Virus record (IMG/VR): IMGVR_UViG_3300035183_000451
Span: 1-32,576 of that record
Reading direction: 5' to 3' (one strand)
From: a virus
Length of the DNA: 32,576 bases
A model generated the notes under the pieces. It worked only from the letters and a program-made list of their open reading frames with translations. It had not been told where the DNA came from and did not search any database. The position numbers were made by a program, and so were the translations under genes. Positions 16,190 through 24,247 of the stretch are shown here, in pieces (the stretch's first letter is position 1; each line of letters opens with the position of its first letter).

Positions 16190-16972
16190 TCAGATCAGCA
16201 GCAAGACAGTTTCGTCATCATCTTCCATCTCCCGCTCTCGTGCGGCGGTTCTGGCATTCTCCATGGCCACGCGGAGTTCGGATACGGCATAATACAACTC
16301 TCCCCAGTCCCTGATCGACATGATATTTTCGACGCTCGGACGCGCTTCACCGAGGACCTCGATCACATCCGAGGCGGTCTCCTCGACCAGGCGATCGTCC
16401 ATTTCAGCGGCGTCGGAGAGGGCCGCAAGCACCTCTTCCCGTATCTGTCGCGCCTCTTCCCGCGTGGCGCGGCGCCGTTTCTCTGCAAGCCGAGCCAATA
16501 CTCGCGCCCGGCGGCGGTATTCCAACCACCCGTCGTGCGTGTCGAGGAAGTCAATGCCAGTGATAACGACATTCGGATTGATGACAGTGCCGAGAACGAC
16601 GGTCGGACCAGGAACTACCGAGACCGAGCCGAGAATGACTGTCGGATCAACGACATAGCCGGCGGCGGTAGCAGCGTCGGGCACAATGGAACCGGAGCCG
16701 ACTACGACGGTCGGATCAACAACCGAGCCGACCGCGGCGGCGGCGGCTGGAACAATCGCCAGCGACCCAAGGACGACGATCGGATCGACGACAGAACCGA
16801 CTACCGAGGTAACGTCGGGAGAGACCGAAACCGACCCGAGAACGACGGTCGGCCCGGTAACGTCTCCGACGGCGCTGGCGGCGCCCGGAACGACAGTCGT
16901 GCCGCCACCCCTGCGGCTTACAAGCCCATATGGCCCCGAGATGCCATACGGCCACATGCCGCCGCTGGTCAT
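16190..16972 (-). CDS. Repeat protein with 23-residue tandem units and helical C-terminus
   Basis: The protein has 260 residues; its ATG overlaps the preceding stop by four bases. Residues 41-109 contain three tandem 23-residue units of the form P-T-V-V-L-G-S-x-S-I-V-P-(x)7-G-S-V-V-D. Two degenerate partial units extend to about residue 140. The pattern of alternating hydrophobic residues and glycine suggests a beta-solenoid-like rod. Residues about 150-260 are charged and helical (RVLARLAEKRRRATREEARQ) and end in an acidic stretch EREMEDDDETVLLLI. The function is unknown. The gene may encode a late structural rod or spacer; the repeats may vary in number between relatives. Confidence 0.6.
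   Translation of the reverse strand: MTSGGMWPYGISGPYGLVSRRGGGTTVVPGAASAVGDVTGPTVVLGSVSVSPDVTSVVGSVVDPIVVLGSLAIVPAAAAAVGSVVDPTVVVGSGSIVPDAATAAGYVVDPTVILGSVSVVPGPTVVLGTVINPNVVITGIDFLDTHDGWLEYRRRARVLARLAEKRRRATREEARQIREEVLAALSDAAEMDDRLVEETASDVIEVLGEARPSVENIMSIRDWGELYYAVSELRVAMENARTAAREREMEDDDETVLLLI
16646..16852 (-). repeat. 69-bp tandem coding repeat
   Basis: Three units of 69 bp encode the 23-residue repeats of the surrounding gene, with degenerate partial units down to about 16560. The period preserves the reading frame, so copy-number change would lengthen or shorten the rod without a frameshift. Confidence 0.6.
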
Positions 16973-17514
16973 TCCCTACCGCCCCCGCCGCCGTCTATCG
17001 CGATCTGCACAATGTCATCAACCGATGCCGCCTTATCAGCCGCATCGCGCTTCATCGCCTCTTCGGCGAACGCCCCGGCGACATGCGCGGCGAACGCCTT
17101 GAAGAGTGGGATGACGTCCGCTCCTCGAATCGGCACGAAAACACCTTCTGCCGTCTTCCATAGCGTCGGATCGGGGAATATCCCGTTTTGAACGGCGAGC
17201 ACCGCAGCAATCACCGGCCCCATCGCCTCCCGCGTGCTCACAAACCGGTAGGGCCGGTCAGCACCGGAAGGCTGGAACATGAACCCGCCAGTTTCGTATT
17301 CCCACCGCTTTTCCGCGAGCTCGGCCGCCTTGGCCGCCTTGACATATGGCACGGGGTCATATGAAGCCGCGATCCGCAATGCCAGGTCGGCCTGCTCCTC
17401 ATTCGCCGCCGTCCAAACGCCCGCAACGTTGACCAACAGAACGCCAGCCTCCTCTACCGCCTCGTTGAGGCCGGGGGGAGGATGGTCCGGATATCCTGTG
17501 ATCGGAACGGACAT
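16969..17514 (-). CDS. DUF4376-like phage protein
   Basis: The ATG at 17514 gives 181 residues and has AGAGG upstream; a GTG one codon earlier is less likely. Residues about 55-175 contain KAAELAEKRWEYETGGFMFQ, then RPYRFVSTREAMGPVIAAVL and WKTAEGVFVPIRGADVIPLF, matching the pattern of DUF4376 domains found in phage fibre-associated and chaperone-like proteins. The end is Gly-rich. The role is not established; such domains often accompany fibre assembly. Here the gene lies in the head region, between two structural genes. Confidence 0.6.
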   Translation of the reverse strand: MSVPITGYPDHPPPGLNEAVEEAGVLLVNVAGVWTAANEEQADLALRIAASYDPVPYVKAAKAAELAEKRWEYETGGFMFQPSGADRPYRFVSTREAMGPVIAAVLAVQNGIFPDPTLWKTAEGVFVPIRGADVIPLFKAFAAHVAGAFAEEAMKRDAADKAASVDDIVQIAIDGGGGGRE

Positions 17515-17523
17515 CACTGCCTC

Positions 17524-18462
17524 TTAGAATAGGACTACGAGAGGATCAGACCCGGAACTGACTCTCCCGGTCGGAGCAGTCGCGGGATCGTTAAGAACAT
17601 TTTGTGAGCCGACAGTTAAGAAACTGGCTGGGAAAGCATTCGCGAAAAGCACCCCTGATGGCGCGCCAACCGATGGACCACAGCCCCGCACTGCCGGAGT
17701 CCCGGTATCGCTGTTGGCGATCCACAAGAGGGCCACATAATACCACCCAGGAACCAAAAAAACCGGCGTCGCCACTGCCGCGCTTTGATAGGTAACATTC
17801 GCGGTCGTGAGCCGTCCCAGATTACCGAAGTTGATCAATTGCTTGCCAGGCGCCCCATTCGAGCCGACCTCATACAGCGCACAATTGAGCGTGCTCGCTG
17901 CCCCGCCGCCCGCCGTAGCCGCGCTAGTACAACGGACAGCCGCCCTAGAGTATCTCCTTGCTGTTGTGACATACCAGGGGGTGTACAAGACCGTTCCTGA
18001 CGCCTGTAAAGAGATGGTACCACTTGTGATTGAAAAAAAACCAGGCCCCACCCCAAGCCCGTCGGAAACACTGGTGACTTGACCGTAAACGAACGACCCG
18101 CCTCCCAATACGGTAGAAACAATCGGGGTCACGACAATATCGATATTAGCCGCCGTCGTGCCGAAACTCAGCGCGCTCGGCGCCGTGCTGCTGCCAGGAT
18201 TCGGAAGATAGGTCGTCCCGTCCCAAGTAGTCTTGACCTCCGTCCGCGTCAGCACCTCCGTGGCCGTATTGTAAGTGCCGATGCCGGTCTCGGCCTTGGA
18301 CAATTGCGACTTTGAGGAATCCGTAAACTCGGCAATCGAATACTCGATTATCCTGGTGCCAGTGAACGCCTTGCTGACAATCGGATAGCCAGTCTGGGCC
18401 GTGCAGGTAAGCGCACCCGTCCCGCCCGTGCTGCTCGTCATCCGAATGAAGTCAGCGCGCAC
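17524..18462 (-). CDS. Phage structural protein, beta-rich
   Basis: The protein has 312 residues and starts at a GTG with GAGG about eight bases upstream. The N-terminal domain (MRADFIRMTSSTGGTGALTC, then GYPIVSKAFTGTRIIEYSIA and TRTEVKTTWDGTTYLP) resembles the starts of many podovirus neck or fibre-type proteins. The C-terminal two thirds are beta-rich (TSGTISLQASGTVLYTPWYV, VPGWYYVALLWIANSDTGT), like a jelly-roll domain that might bind a surface ligand. It follows the 152-residue structural gene by three bases. The function is unassigned. Confidence 0.6.
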   Translation of the reverse strand: MRADFIRMTSSTGGTGALTCTAQTGYPIVSKAFTGTRIIEYSIAEFTDSSKSQLSKAETGIGTYNTATEVLTRTEVKTTWDGTTYLPNPGSSTAPSALSFGTTAANIDIVVTPIVSTVLGGGSFVYGQVTSVSDGLGVGPGFFSITSGTISLQASGTVLYTPWYVTTARRYSRAAVRCTSAATAGGGAASTLNCALYEVGSNGAPGKQLINFGNLGRLTTANVTYQSAAVATPVFLVPGWYYVALLWIANSDTGTPAVRGCGPSVGAPSGVLFANAFPASFLTVGSQNVLNDPATAPTGRVSSGSDPLVVLF

Positions 18463-18465
18463 GTC

Positions 18466-18924
18466 TCAGACCTCGTTGATCCTCATTTCACAGTCTTGCA
18501 AGGTGAGCGTCTGCCCAGACGAAATGGTTCGGTCGGAGACGAGATTGAAGTAGTGCAACACCTCGCGCGAGCCAATCGTGGCATTGTCGTCCGTCAGCAC
18601 CGCCCAGCGCGCCCCGCTACCGGATGCCGGAATCGGTCCGCCTGAGGCAGTCCACACGAGGTCCTTGATCTGAATGAGACCGCGATCGTTCGTGTCATCC
18701 TCCGTCAGAACGTCGAAATCCGTGGCGTTCCGGTTCAGCATGATGCCGCCGCTCGTGTAGCCGTTGCCTGCCGCGATCTCGGTCAACTCGGACAACGTGT
18801 TTGTGTCAGCCGTCGGGGCCGTGGCGCTTGTCACAAGCGCGACGTAAAAGTTGGTCGGGATGGTCGCGCCCCGGTAGGCCCAACCCAACATCCGCATCTT
18901 GCCCCGGTTCGTCCAGCCAGCCAT
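18466..18924 (-). CDS. Conserved small structural protein
   Basis: The gene encodes 152 residues and its ATG directly follows the portal stop, with GGAG nine bases upstream. It begins MAGWTNRGKMRMLGWAYRGA, followed by NFYVALVTSATAPTADTNTL, a recognisable start of small phage proteins in portal-capsid gene clusters. The remainder includes FDVLTEDDTNDRGLIQIKDL and a beta-type end. The function is unknown; a head or fibre-associated structural role is likely from position. Confidence 0.65.
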   Translation of the reverse strand: MAGWTNRGKMRMLGWAYRGATIPTNFYVALVTSATAPTADTNTLSELTEIAAGNGYTSGGIMLNRNATDFDVLTEDDTNDRGLIQIKDLVWTASGGPIPASGSGARWAVLTDDNATIGSREVLHYFNLVSDRTISSGQTLTLQDCEMRINEV

Positions 18925-21195
18925 CTATTTTTGCTCCATATCGCCAAGCCCATTGGGCGCATCCGTAACCAATTCCACTCCTACAGCCCGCCCATCCGGC
19001 CCTCGAATGATCCGGCGCGGCGAAGAGAGGGTCCGGATCAATTCCTTCACCACCGCCTCGTGGCCGTCTTTTGCCGTCGCCGCCGTTTGCGCGGTCTCCA
19101 TGATCGCCGCCTCGATCTCCTCCAGCCGCGCCGCCATCTCCGCCGCTTCCCGCTCAGGCCGCGCCGCTTCAATCTCCACGGCCTGCTGCGCCCGCTCCTT
19201 CAACGCCACCTCGCGCTCGGCCTTCTGCCGCTCGGCCTCCGCCATGCGAAGCCGCAACTCCAAATCGGCCATGGCGAATTCGTGCTTCCGCGCCGCCTCA
19301 GCTTCCTGAAGCTCCAATTTCCGCATTTCCAGCGCATTGTCCAATTGCGCTTGGTACGCTTCGGCCTCACTGCGCTGCTGCGCTTCCGCCGCGCGCATCT
19401 GGACTTCCTGCATCTTCGCCTGCATCTCCACTTCCTGCGGCGAAGGCGGCTTCGGCTGCCCTGCGGCCCGGCGCTGCGCGTCCTCTAGCTCGGCCAAGGC
19501 GTTTTCAATCGACGTCTCCATGTCCCGGCCGCTTCGAAATGCCCGGACGCCAAACAGGAGCATCTTCCCGAGTAGCGGCGCGAGCTCCGGAACCTGCTGG
19601 CCAGCTGGGACGGCCTGTCGCAGGTAGGCACTGACGGCCTGCAAAAACTCCAACCTCGCGGCCTTGTCCGCCTGCTCGTCAACCGCAATCGTGCTTTCGT
19701 CCTCGATATCGATCCGGAACCCGCGCAACTTGTCATCCCGCAGCAATTGCAATGCCGCGAAAACCTTCTGCTGGCCATCCGGCCCCGGATCGTCAGACAG
19801 GGCATAATCCGACATGAGCAAAAGCGTTTGCGGGGAAAACTGCTCGCACATTATCTCGGCCATGATACGAAGGATATCGCGAACGAACCTCGCTACCTCC
19901 TGCTGCTTGTCCGACAGCCGCATCGTCGCGTAGCGGCCCTTGATCTGTTGCGCCGTCGCGGTCTCACTCGGTTGCGTGCTGCCGCGCACGATATCCGCGA
20001 TGCCCGTCACCTCATAAAGGTCGTTCTTGATGACCGACCTTATATCAACGAGACTCTTCAAAACCCCCGCTATCTTTTCCGTCGGCATCAGGGCGATCGC
20101 CCGCTCAAGGCCGCCCTTGTCCATGAAGGAGGCCCAGTTCGTGACCGGCAGAAGCTCGTTCTCAACTCCCTCGTTGAACAACCTCACAATGTCCCGCTCG
20201 TCGCCGGGATAGAGGCCGGCCACTTTCACCGCCCGCGTGACCATCCCAATCCGGCACGTCAGTTCATCCAACTGCTCGGCCTGGTCCTGATACTCGGCGT
20301 AATCGGGAACCGGAACCATCGTCCCGTTGGTCGTCGTCGCCAGCAACGGCCGTGGGCACGGGAAGAACCCTTCCAAGTTCAACGGATCGTCCTGCTCATC
20401 GAGCGGCGCGTCGCCATACCCCGGGCAAATCCAATAGACGCGCCGATCGTCCTTGTTCCAAATCTCCCACACCGTCGTCCGCAGGAACGCCTGGTGTTCC
20501 GCCGACACATCCTGCTCGTTCAGGTGATCCGGCCGCCAGTCCAAAGGGATCGCCTCAATCTGGGCCGCCGAAAGACGCGGGAACCGCTCGCGCAGCTGGT
20601 CGCGTGTCATATATTCCCGCCGCGCAACCCACCGAACCTCTTTCCAGGTCCGCGCCGGCGACATCTGGAAGTCGGCCCAGAACACATAGTCGCACCGAAC
20701 CTCCTCATAATCCGGCGCAGGCCGATCGGAATCCGGCTCGATGGACTTGCGGTAATACGAAAGCCAGACCTGGCCGCGCCCGCCGATGAGAAAGTCCTCG
20801 ACCGCTTGCCGCACAGTCTGGTGCAGGTCCGAGCATTCGATCATGTAGTCGAGCCCGCGCTCGACAATCTGCGATGCGGCCCGTCCGATAGGATCGCGGT
20901 CCCGAAAACGCCGCACGACAACGGGCTTCGGAGGCCGCGCATAAATGGCCGGCAGCAGCGTCTGCACGTTGCTCCAAAGCACATTGAACCGATACAGGCC
21001 AGACCGCCAGGACCGCGCGTCCTGCATCTGCATGCGGTCGTCGCGATACCGCTTCTCGATCGCCCGAAACCGCGTCTCCCAGGAGCGCGTTTCCTTCGCC
21101 GCCAGTTCCAGTTCCGTGATCCAGCGGCGCGCGACGGCCGATCGGCCGCGACCATAGTCGCTGACAGAAACTACCGGAGCAGAACTCAACGCCAC
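18925..21195 (-). CDS. Portal protein
   Basis: The protein has 756 residues and starts at a GTG after AGGTGG. The N-terminal third contains RFRAIEKRYRDDRMQMQDAR, YRFNVLWSNVQTLLPAIYAR and VEDFLIGGRGQVWLSYYRKS, typical of P22-type portal proteins. The middle has the expected helical stem (ATAQQIKGRYATMRLSDKQQ and VARFVRDILRIMAEIMCEQF). Residues about 560-720 form a long Glu/Ala/Gln-rich coiled coil (ELRLRMAEAERQKAEREVAL), like the barrel of long portals. It would form the dodecameric ring for DNA packaging, next to the terminase. This is one of the most secure calls. Confidence 0.85.
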   Translation of the reverse strand: MALSSAPVVSVSDYGRGRSAVARRWITELELAAKETRSWETRFRAIEKRYRDDRMQMQDARSWRSGLYRFNVLWSNVQTLLPAIYARPPKPVVVRRFRDRDPIGRAASQIVERGLDYMIECSDLHQTVRQAVEDFLIGGRGQVWLSYYRKSIEPDSDRPAPDYEEVRCDYVFWADFQMSPARTWKEVRWVARREYMTRDQLRERFPRLSAAQIEAIPLDWRPDHLNEQDVSAEHQAFLRTTVWEIWNKDDRRVYWICPGYGDAPLDEQDDPLNLEGFFPCPRPLLATTTNGTMVPVPDYAEYQDQAEQLDELTCRIGMVTRAVKVAGLYPGDERDIVRLFNEGVENELLPVTNWASFMDKGGLERAIALMPTEKIAGVLKSLVDIRSVIKNDLYEVTGIADIVRGSTQPSETATAQQIKGRYATMRLSDKQQEVARFVRDILRIMAEIMCEQFSPQTLLLMSDYALSDDPGPDGQQKVFAALQLLRDDKLRGFRIDIEDESTIAVDEQADKAARLEFLQAVSAYLRQAVPAGQQVPELAPLLGKMLLFGVRAFRSGRDMETSIENALAELEDAQRRAAGQPKPPSPQEVEMQAKMQEVQMRAAEAQQRSEAEAYQAQLDNALEMRKLELQEAEAARKHEFAMADLELRLRMAEAERQKAEREVALKERAQQAVEIEAARPEREAAEMAARLEEIEAAIMETAQTAATAKDGHEAVVKELIRTLSSPRRIIRGPDGRAVGVELVTDAPNGLGDMEQK

Positions 21196-21196
21196 G

Positions 21197-21517
21197 TCAG
21201 GCCACCTGCGTGCCGCGCTGGAAATACAACGTGGCCGTGCCGCTGTCCGTCACGCCCGCGACATGCGTGAAATCGTCGCGGACCGTGTATTCCACCGTCG
21301 CACTCGGCGGGACCAACAGAGACGCCGTATAAGCCGGCGAGCCGGCCGGCTTGGCAGCAGTCACCGTGGCGTCGGTGCCAACCGCAACCCAACACACCAC
21401 CGCACCGGTGTTGACGATCCGCAACGTCGATCCCAGCCCGCCGAGCGCGATGTTCGCCGACGTCGCCGTGCAAGCCAGCGACGTGGCGCGCGAGCCACTC
21501 ATCGGTAGATTGCTCAT
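21197..21517 (-). CDS. Small structural protein between terminase and portal
   Basis: The gene encodes 106 residues with a four-base ATGA overlap with the terminase stop. It is a small beta-type protein: SLACTATSANIALGGLGSTL, then RIVNTGAVVCWVAVGTDATV and PPSATVEYTV. This pattern is seen in small phage surface proteins. It ends one base before the portal start. The precise role is unknown. Confidence 0.6.
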   Translation of the reverse strand: MSNLPMSGSRATSLACTATSANIALGGLGSTLRIVNTGAVVCWVAVGTDATVTAAKPAGSPAYTASLLVPPSATVEYTVRDDFTHVAGVTDSGTATLYFQRGTQVA

Positions 21518-22977
21518 ACCCTATACCTCATCCTTTGGTCCGCCTCGTGCAGCTTCCATAGGTCCTCGAGCGTGACCTCATTGTGCGATCCGACCCCGAT
21601 CGTCCGCCCTCGCTTATTGACCTTCCGGTCCACGACATACGGACGGGCCATGCACGCATACCGCAAAGCGTCCGGTGCATGGTCCTCGGAGTCCGTCTCC
21701 ACGTCCTCGGGCCGATCCGGATCGTGCTGAAGCGCGGGAAGCGTCCGGATCAGGTTCCTGCACGTCGAGAAGATATAGAGCCCGGGCCGCTCGCCATCAC
21801 CCACCAGCCGCGCCCGCACCTGGTCCCAGCCGCCCATCGCGCCCGCCCGCGCAACCCGCGCGTTGTCCGCCCGCCGAAACGTCACGCCCATGGACGCCAT
21901 CCGCTCGGCGATCGACGGGCCGCCGTCCGATGCGAAGGCCGCCGGGTCCAGAACGCCGATCCGAACGTCCTCGTGACGCTCCGCCGCCGCAATCCGCGCC
22001 GCCACGTCCTCCGCCGGCAGCCGCAGCCCGACGTTCGGTTGCCCCGCCGACCCATATAGCTCGCGGTAGACGACCAAAGCGCCGCGCGGGAATTGAGGCA
22101 ACTCGCCATCGCTGACCGCGACCCACAGCACCGCGAACGGCCGCGCGCTGCCCCAATCCGCCGCGCGGAACCGATGCCAGTGCGCTGGCAGTTCCTGAGG
22201 CTCGACGACGTGTTTGTCCCGGCTGAACTCGGGGAAGAACGCGCCCGCGATGACATCCCAATCGCCATCCAGCCAAGCCCGGACGAGCTCCGGCGAGCCA
22301 GTCTGGCGCAGCTGTGCGATATATGCCTCACGGTCCAATGCGATGTTGTCTGTGACGCGGGACGGGATGAATACCCGCTCTAGCCCAGTCTCGTGGTCGC
22401 GGATGACCTGTAGCGGCGGCGCTGGGTCGATATACCTCGCTTTAAGCCATTGGTGCCCAGGGCCGCCGGGGTTGCCTGTGAGACGCATCCGGCACGGGAC
22501 GCCGGCGCCGCTCCGGAGGGTCGCGTGGAGTTTTTGGATCGGCGCCGGATCGGGGAAATTGCCGGCCTCCTCGACATAAACCCGGGTGTAGCTGTGCCCT
22601 TGATATCCCTCAGCGTCCTGGTCATGCTCCAGATACCGGAACGCCAACCGGGCGCCGCCCGGCATGACGCAGTTGTCCGGCTTCGTCGTGAAGCGGGCGC
22701 CGATCGGGATGAATAGCTGGCGAGCACGCTCGACGGCCTCAGTTAGCTGCACGCTCGTCCGCCGGACCATCAGCCCCACCGCGTGCGCGCCATACCGCGC
22801 GGCGTGCTGCGCCCATTCGCCGAGGAGCCCGTCCGTCTTCCCGCCGCCGCGCGCGCCGCCGAAGAAGACCTCATACACTGGACACGACAACAATAGCCGC
22901 TGTGGCGCACTGTTGGGCCGCCAGATCAGTCGCCGTGGCCGGTCGGATTCATGTGCTCGATCGCCTTCTTCGACCAT
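21514..22977 (-). CDS. terL: Terminase large subunit
   Basis: The protein has 487 residues and overlaps the small-subunit gene by 52 bases; the ATG at 22977 has only a weak GAAGA in front. The ATPase domain shows Walker A GGARGGGKT at 40-48, a Walker B-type VYVEEAG at 133-139 with Glu at the usual Asp position, and the coupling motif TGNPGGPGH at 167-175. The nuclease domain shows AADWG at 272-276 with Asp274, GVLDPAAFASDGG near 341-353 with Asp344, and DHAPDALRY near 445. These would supply the acidic metal-binding residues of an RNase H-like fold. It drives packaging of phage DNA through the portal. Confidence 0.9.
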   Translation of the reverse strand: MVEEGDRAHESDRPRRLIWRPNSAPQRLLLSCPVYEVFFGGARGGGKTDGLLGEWAQHAARYGAHAVGLMVRRTSVQLTEAVERARQLFIPIGARFTTKPDNCVMPGGARLAFRYLEHDQDAEGYQGHSYTRVYVEEAGNFPDPAPIQKLHATLRSGAGVPCRMRLTGNPGGPGHQWLKARYIDPAPPLQVIRDHETGLERVFIPSRVTDNIALDREAYIAQLRQTGSPELVRAWLDGDWDVIAGAFFPEFSRDKHVVEPQELPAHWHRFRAADWGSARPFAVLWVAVSDGELPQFPRGALVVYRELYGSAGQPNVGLRLPAEDVAARIAAAERHEDVRIGVLDPAAFASDGGPSIAERMASMGVTFRRADNARVARAGAMGGWDQVRARLVGDGERPGLYIFSTCRNLIRTLPALQHDPDRPEDVETDSEDHAPDALRYACMARPYVVDRKVNKRGRTIGVGSHNEVTLEDLWKLHEADQRMRYRV

Positions 22978-23333
22978 TCTTCGACACTACCGGCCTCCGC
23001 TTCGCCAACGATGAACCAGGCCGGGCCGGTCTGTGGCGTGACAATCTTCTGAACCGCCTTGCCGTCTTCGCGGTCATAAAACTTGTCGGCCGCGATCGTC
23101 CGCGCCGTGCCCGGCTCATCGGGGTCATGCATGACGCGCCACCACACTTCTTTGCAAGCTTCCAGCCGCTCGGCCCGCGTCATCGACCGGAAGCTCTTCC
23201 GGCCGGCGGGGTTATTGGTGCTGGTGAACGGCGGATGGTTTTGGATGGACTTCGGCAGCTGGCTGGCCCCCTTCGCCGGCCCGCCCCATCCACGCCCGTT
23301 GGGTTTCTTCTTCTTGGTCTCGTCCTGCGCCAT
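22926..23333 (-). CDS. terS: Terminase small subunit
   Basis: The ATG at 23333 gives 135 residues and has GGAGG about six bases upstream. A longer frame from a TTG at 23552 is rejected because the added N-terminus has no conserved look and no ribosome binding site. The N-terminus is basic and Gly-rich (KKKKPNGRGWGGPAKGASQL), a likely DNA-binding tail. A helical core follows (MTRAERLEACKEVWWRVMHD, TARTIAADKFYDREDGKAVQ), as in alphaproteobacterial phage small terminases. It probably recognises the packaging site. Position immediately before terL supports the call. Confidence 0.75.
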   Translation of the reverse strand: MAQDETKKKKPNGRGWGGPAKGASQLPKSIQNHPPFTSTNNPAGRKSFRSMTRAERLEACKEVWWRVMHDPDEPGTARTIAADKFYDREDGKAVQKIVTPQTGPAWFIVGEAEAGSVEEWSKKAIEHMNPTGHGD

Positions 23334-23390
23334 GCTCGCCTCCGATGCCGCGCCAGAATCGATGCATTCCAGCCACATAAAGGCGTGACG

Positions 23391-23396
23391 TGTCAA
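23391..23396 (-). promoter_or_regulatory. Possible -35 element of the late promoter
   Basis: A perfect TTGACA reads on the minus strand 58 bases upstream of the small-terminase start. No good -10 follows at 17 bases. A GANTC site (23356-23360) lies about where transcription would start, so activation by the GcrA-like protein is a possibility. Confidence 0.35.
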
Positions 23397-23575
23397 TAGG
23401 TTGTGGAGCCAGGACACGCCAGCGGCCATGCTGTTCTGGCTGCGTGCTCGCGCGCGCGCGTCCGACGCGCGTGGCCGCGACGCCCCGCCCCCGATCACGA
23501 TTCCGTGAGGTTTGCAGATTTTCGATTTTTCGGCCTCTGCGACGCTTGACAACGGTTCGAAATCGCTTCAGAAGC

Positions 23576-23659
23576 GAAGCGTGGTGCTTTTAACTGCTAC
23601 GCTACGCTTCGTTGGCGCGTAGCGCCTTACGAAGCGTAGCGTAGCAGTTAACACGCTTC
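23576..23659. repeat. Large inverted repeat (hairpin 1)
   Basis: A perfect 22-bp arm at 23590-23611 pairs with 23630-23651. The 18-base space between them contains a further GGCGC/GCGCC stem with a GTA loop (23614-23626). Outside, GAAGCGTG (23576-23583) pairs with CACGCTTC (23652-23659) across a six-base bulge. The arms are built from GCTACGC and GAAGCGTAGC units. On the plus strand a TTTTTT run follows ten bases downstream. Confidence 0.85.
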
Positions 23660-23685
23660 CTTCGCGACTTTTTTGGTGCTACGCT

Positions 23686-23726
23686 TTTGCTACGCTTCGG
23701 CGCCTGTTTTCTCGAAGCGTAGCAAA
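23686..23726. repeat. Inverted repeat (hairpin 2)
   Basis: A perfect 14-bp arm, TTTGCTACGCTTCG at 23686-23699, pairs with its complement at 23713-23726 across a 13-base loop. It contains the same GCTACGCTTC core as hairpin 1, so the two belong to one repeat family. Confidence 0.85.
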
Positions 23727-23812
23727 CCCGGTAATATCAATGGGTTATCGCCTGCTGCCTTGCGGCCTCTGGGCGCTACAGAAAAATATCGTGCTTCCCT
23801 GCAATTTTTCTG

Positions 23813-23841
23813 TTGACATTGTTGGCGCTGGCGTTTACGTT
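23813..23841 (+). promoter_or_regulatory. Sigma-70-type promoter of the first early operon
   Basis: A perfect TTGACA (-35, 23813-23818) is followed by a 17-base spacer and TACGTT (-10-like, 23836-23841; three of six match TATAAT). It would give a leader of roughly 25 bases before the ATG at 23872. Confidence 0.6.
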
Positions 23842-23871
23842 GTCTGCATCGGCAACCAAGGGAGAGAACCG

Positions 23872-24189
23872 ATGGCCAAGACCTCCGCCTCCACCATCGA
23901 CACCGCCGTCCGCGTTCAGTCAATCACTGGCCAGCGCGGCAGCGACGAGAATGAAGACCGCGCGTGCCGTGCTGCCTCGGCCGTCCTGCGCCGCCGGCGG
24001 GTTGACGCCACCGCCGCCTACGAGGCCTTCATCGCCGCGCTGGACGAGGGGCTGGACAGTGACGGCGAGGACTTCCCGCGCCTCGCCCGCGTCTGGCTCG
24101 AGGCGGAAAGCGCGGCCTGCATCGCGTACACGAAGGGCTGGCGTGACCCCGACGGCGCGTCCGTCGAGATCGCGCCCTACTGGTACTGA
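23872..24189 (+). CDS. Unknown acidic protein, single copy of the repeated early domain
   Basis: The ATG at 23872 follows AGGGAGAGAACCG and gives 105 residues; upstream in-frame starts lie before the promoter and are rejected. After a short Lys/Thr/Ser lead, residues 14-103 form a helical domain. Key parts are VRVQSITG, a DRACRAASAVLR helix, AAYEAFIAALDEGLD, the block FPRLARVWLEAESAA and the end VEIAPYWY. By eye about 50 of 90 positions are identical to the first domain of the 211-residue protein at 24584. No known family or catalytic motif was recognised. As the first gene behind a strong-looking promoter it could be an early host-takeover or anti-defence factor, but that is a guess. Confidence 0.75.
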   Translation: MAKTSASTIDTAVRVQSITGQRGSDENEDRACRAASAVLRRRRVDATAAYEAFIAALDEGLDSDGEDFPRLARVWLEAESAACIAYTKGWRDPDGASVEIAPYWY

Positions 24190-24199
24190 ACCGGCGAAG

Positions 24200-24220
24200 G
24201 GGCAAGCGCGACGCTTGCCC
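24200..24220 (+). promoter_or_regulatory. Intercistronic hairpin
   Basis: A 9-bp perfect stem (GGGCAAGCG with CGCTTGCCC) closes a CGA loop between the first and second genes of the operon. C-rich sequence rather than T follows, so a processing, stability or attenuation element is more likely than a full terminator. Confidence 0.5.
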
Positions 24221-24247
24221 AGCCCCCCGACAACAAGGAGAGAAGCG

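Larger units (their letters stand above)
23334..23871. other. Divergent non-coding region with hairpin cluster
   Basis: This 538-bp stretch separates the late terminase block from the first early-type operon. It holds no convincing gene. It contains a Sec-like TTGACA on the minus strand (23391-23396), a TTGACA on the plus strand at 23546-23551 with a poor -10, two large inverted repeats described separately, a T run at 23669-23674, and the plus-strand promoter at 23813. GANTC sites occur at 23356-23360 and 23499-23503, of interest because the phage encodes a GcrA homologue. Candidate roles are replication origin, packaging site or regulatory buffer. Confidence 0.7.

Noticed and set aside
19747-21270. 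A 507-codon open frame on the plus strand opposite the portal gene
   Set aside because: It mirrors the portal codon pattern, is rich in Arg/His/Pro/Leu and has no recognisable motif or suitable ribosome binding site.
23334-23552. N-terminal extension of the small terminase from a TTG
   Set aside because: The extension has no ribosome binding site and no conserved look, while the ATG at 23333 has GGAGG at good spacing.
23564-23726. A CRISPR-like array
   Set aside because: The repeats are inverted and irregularly spaced, with no direct repeats separated by equal spacers and no cas genes.
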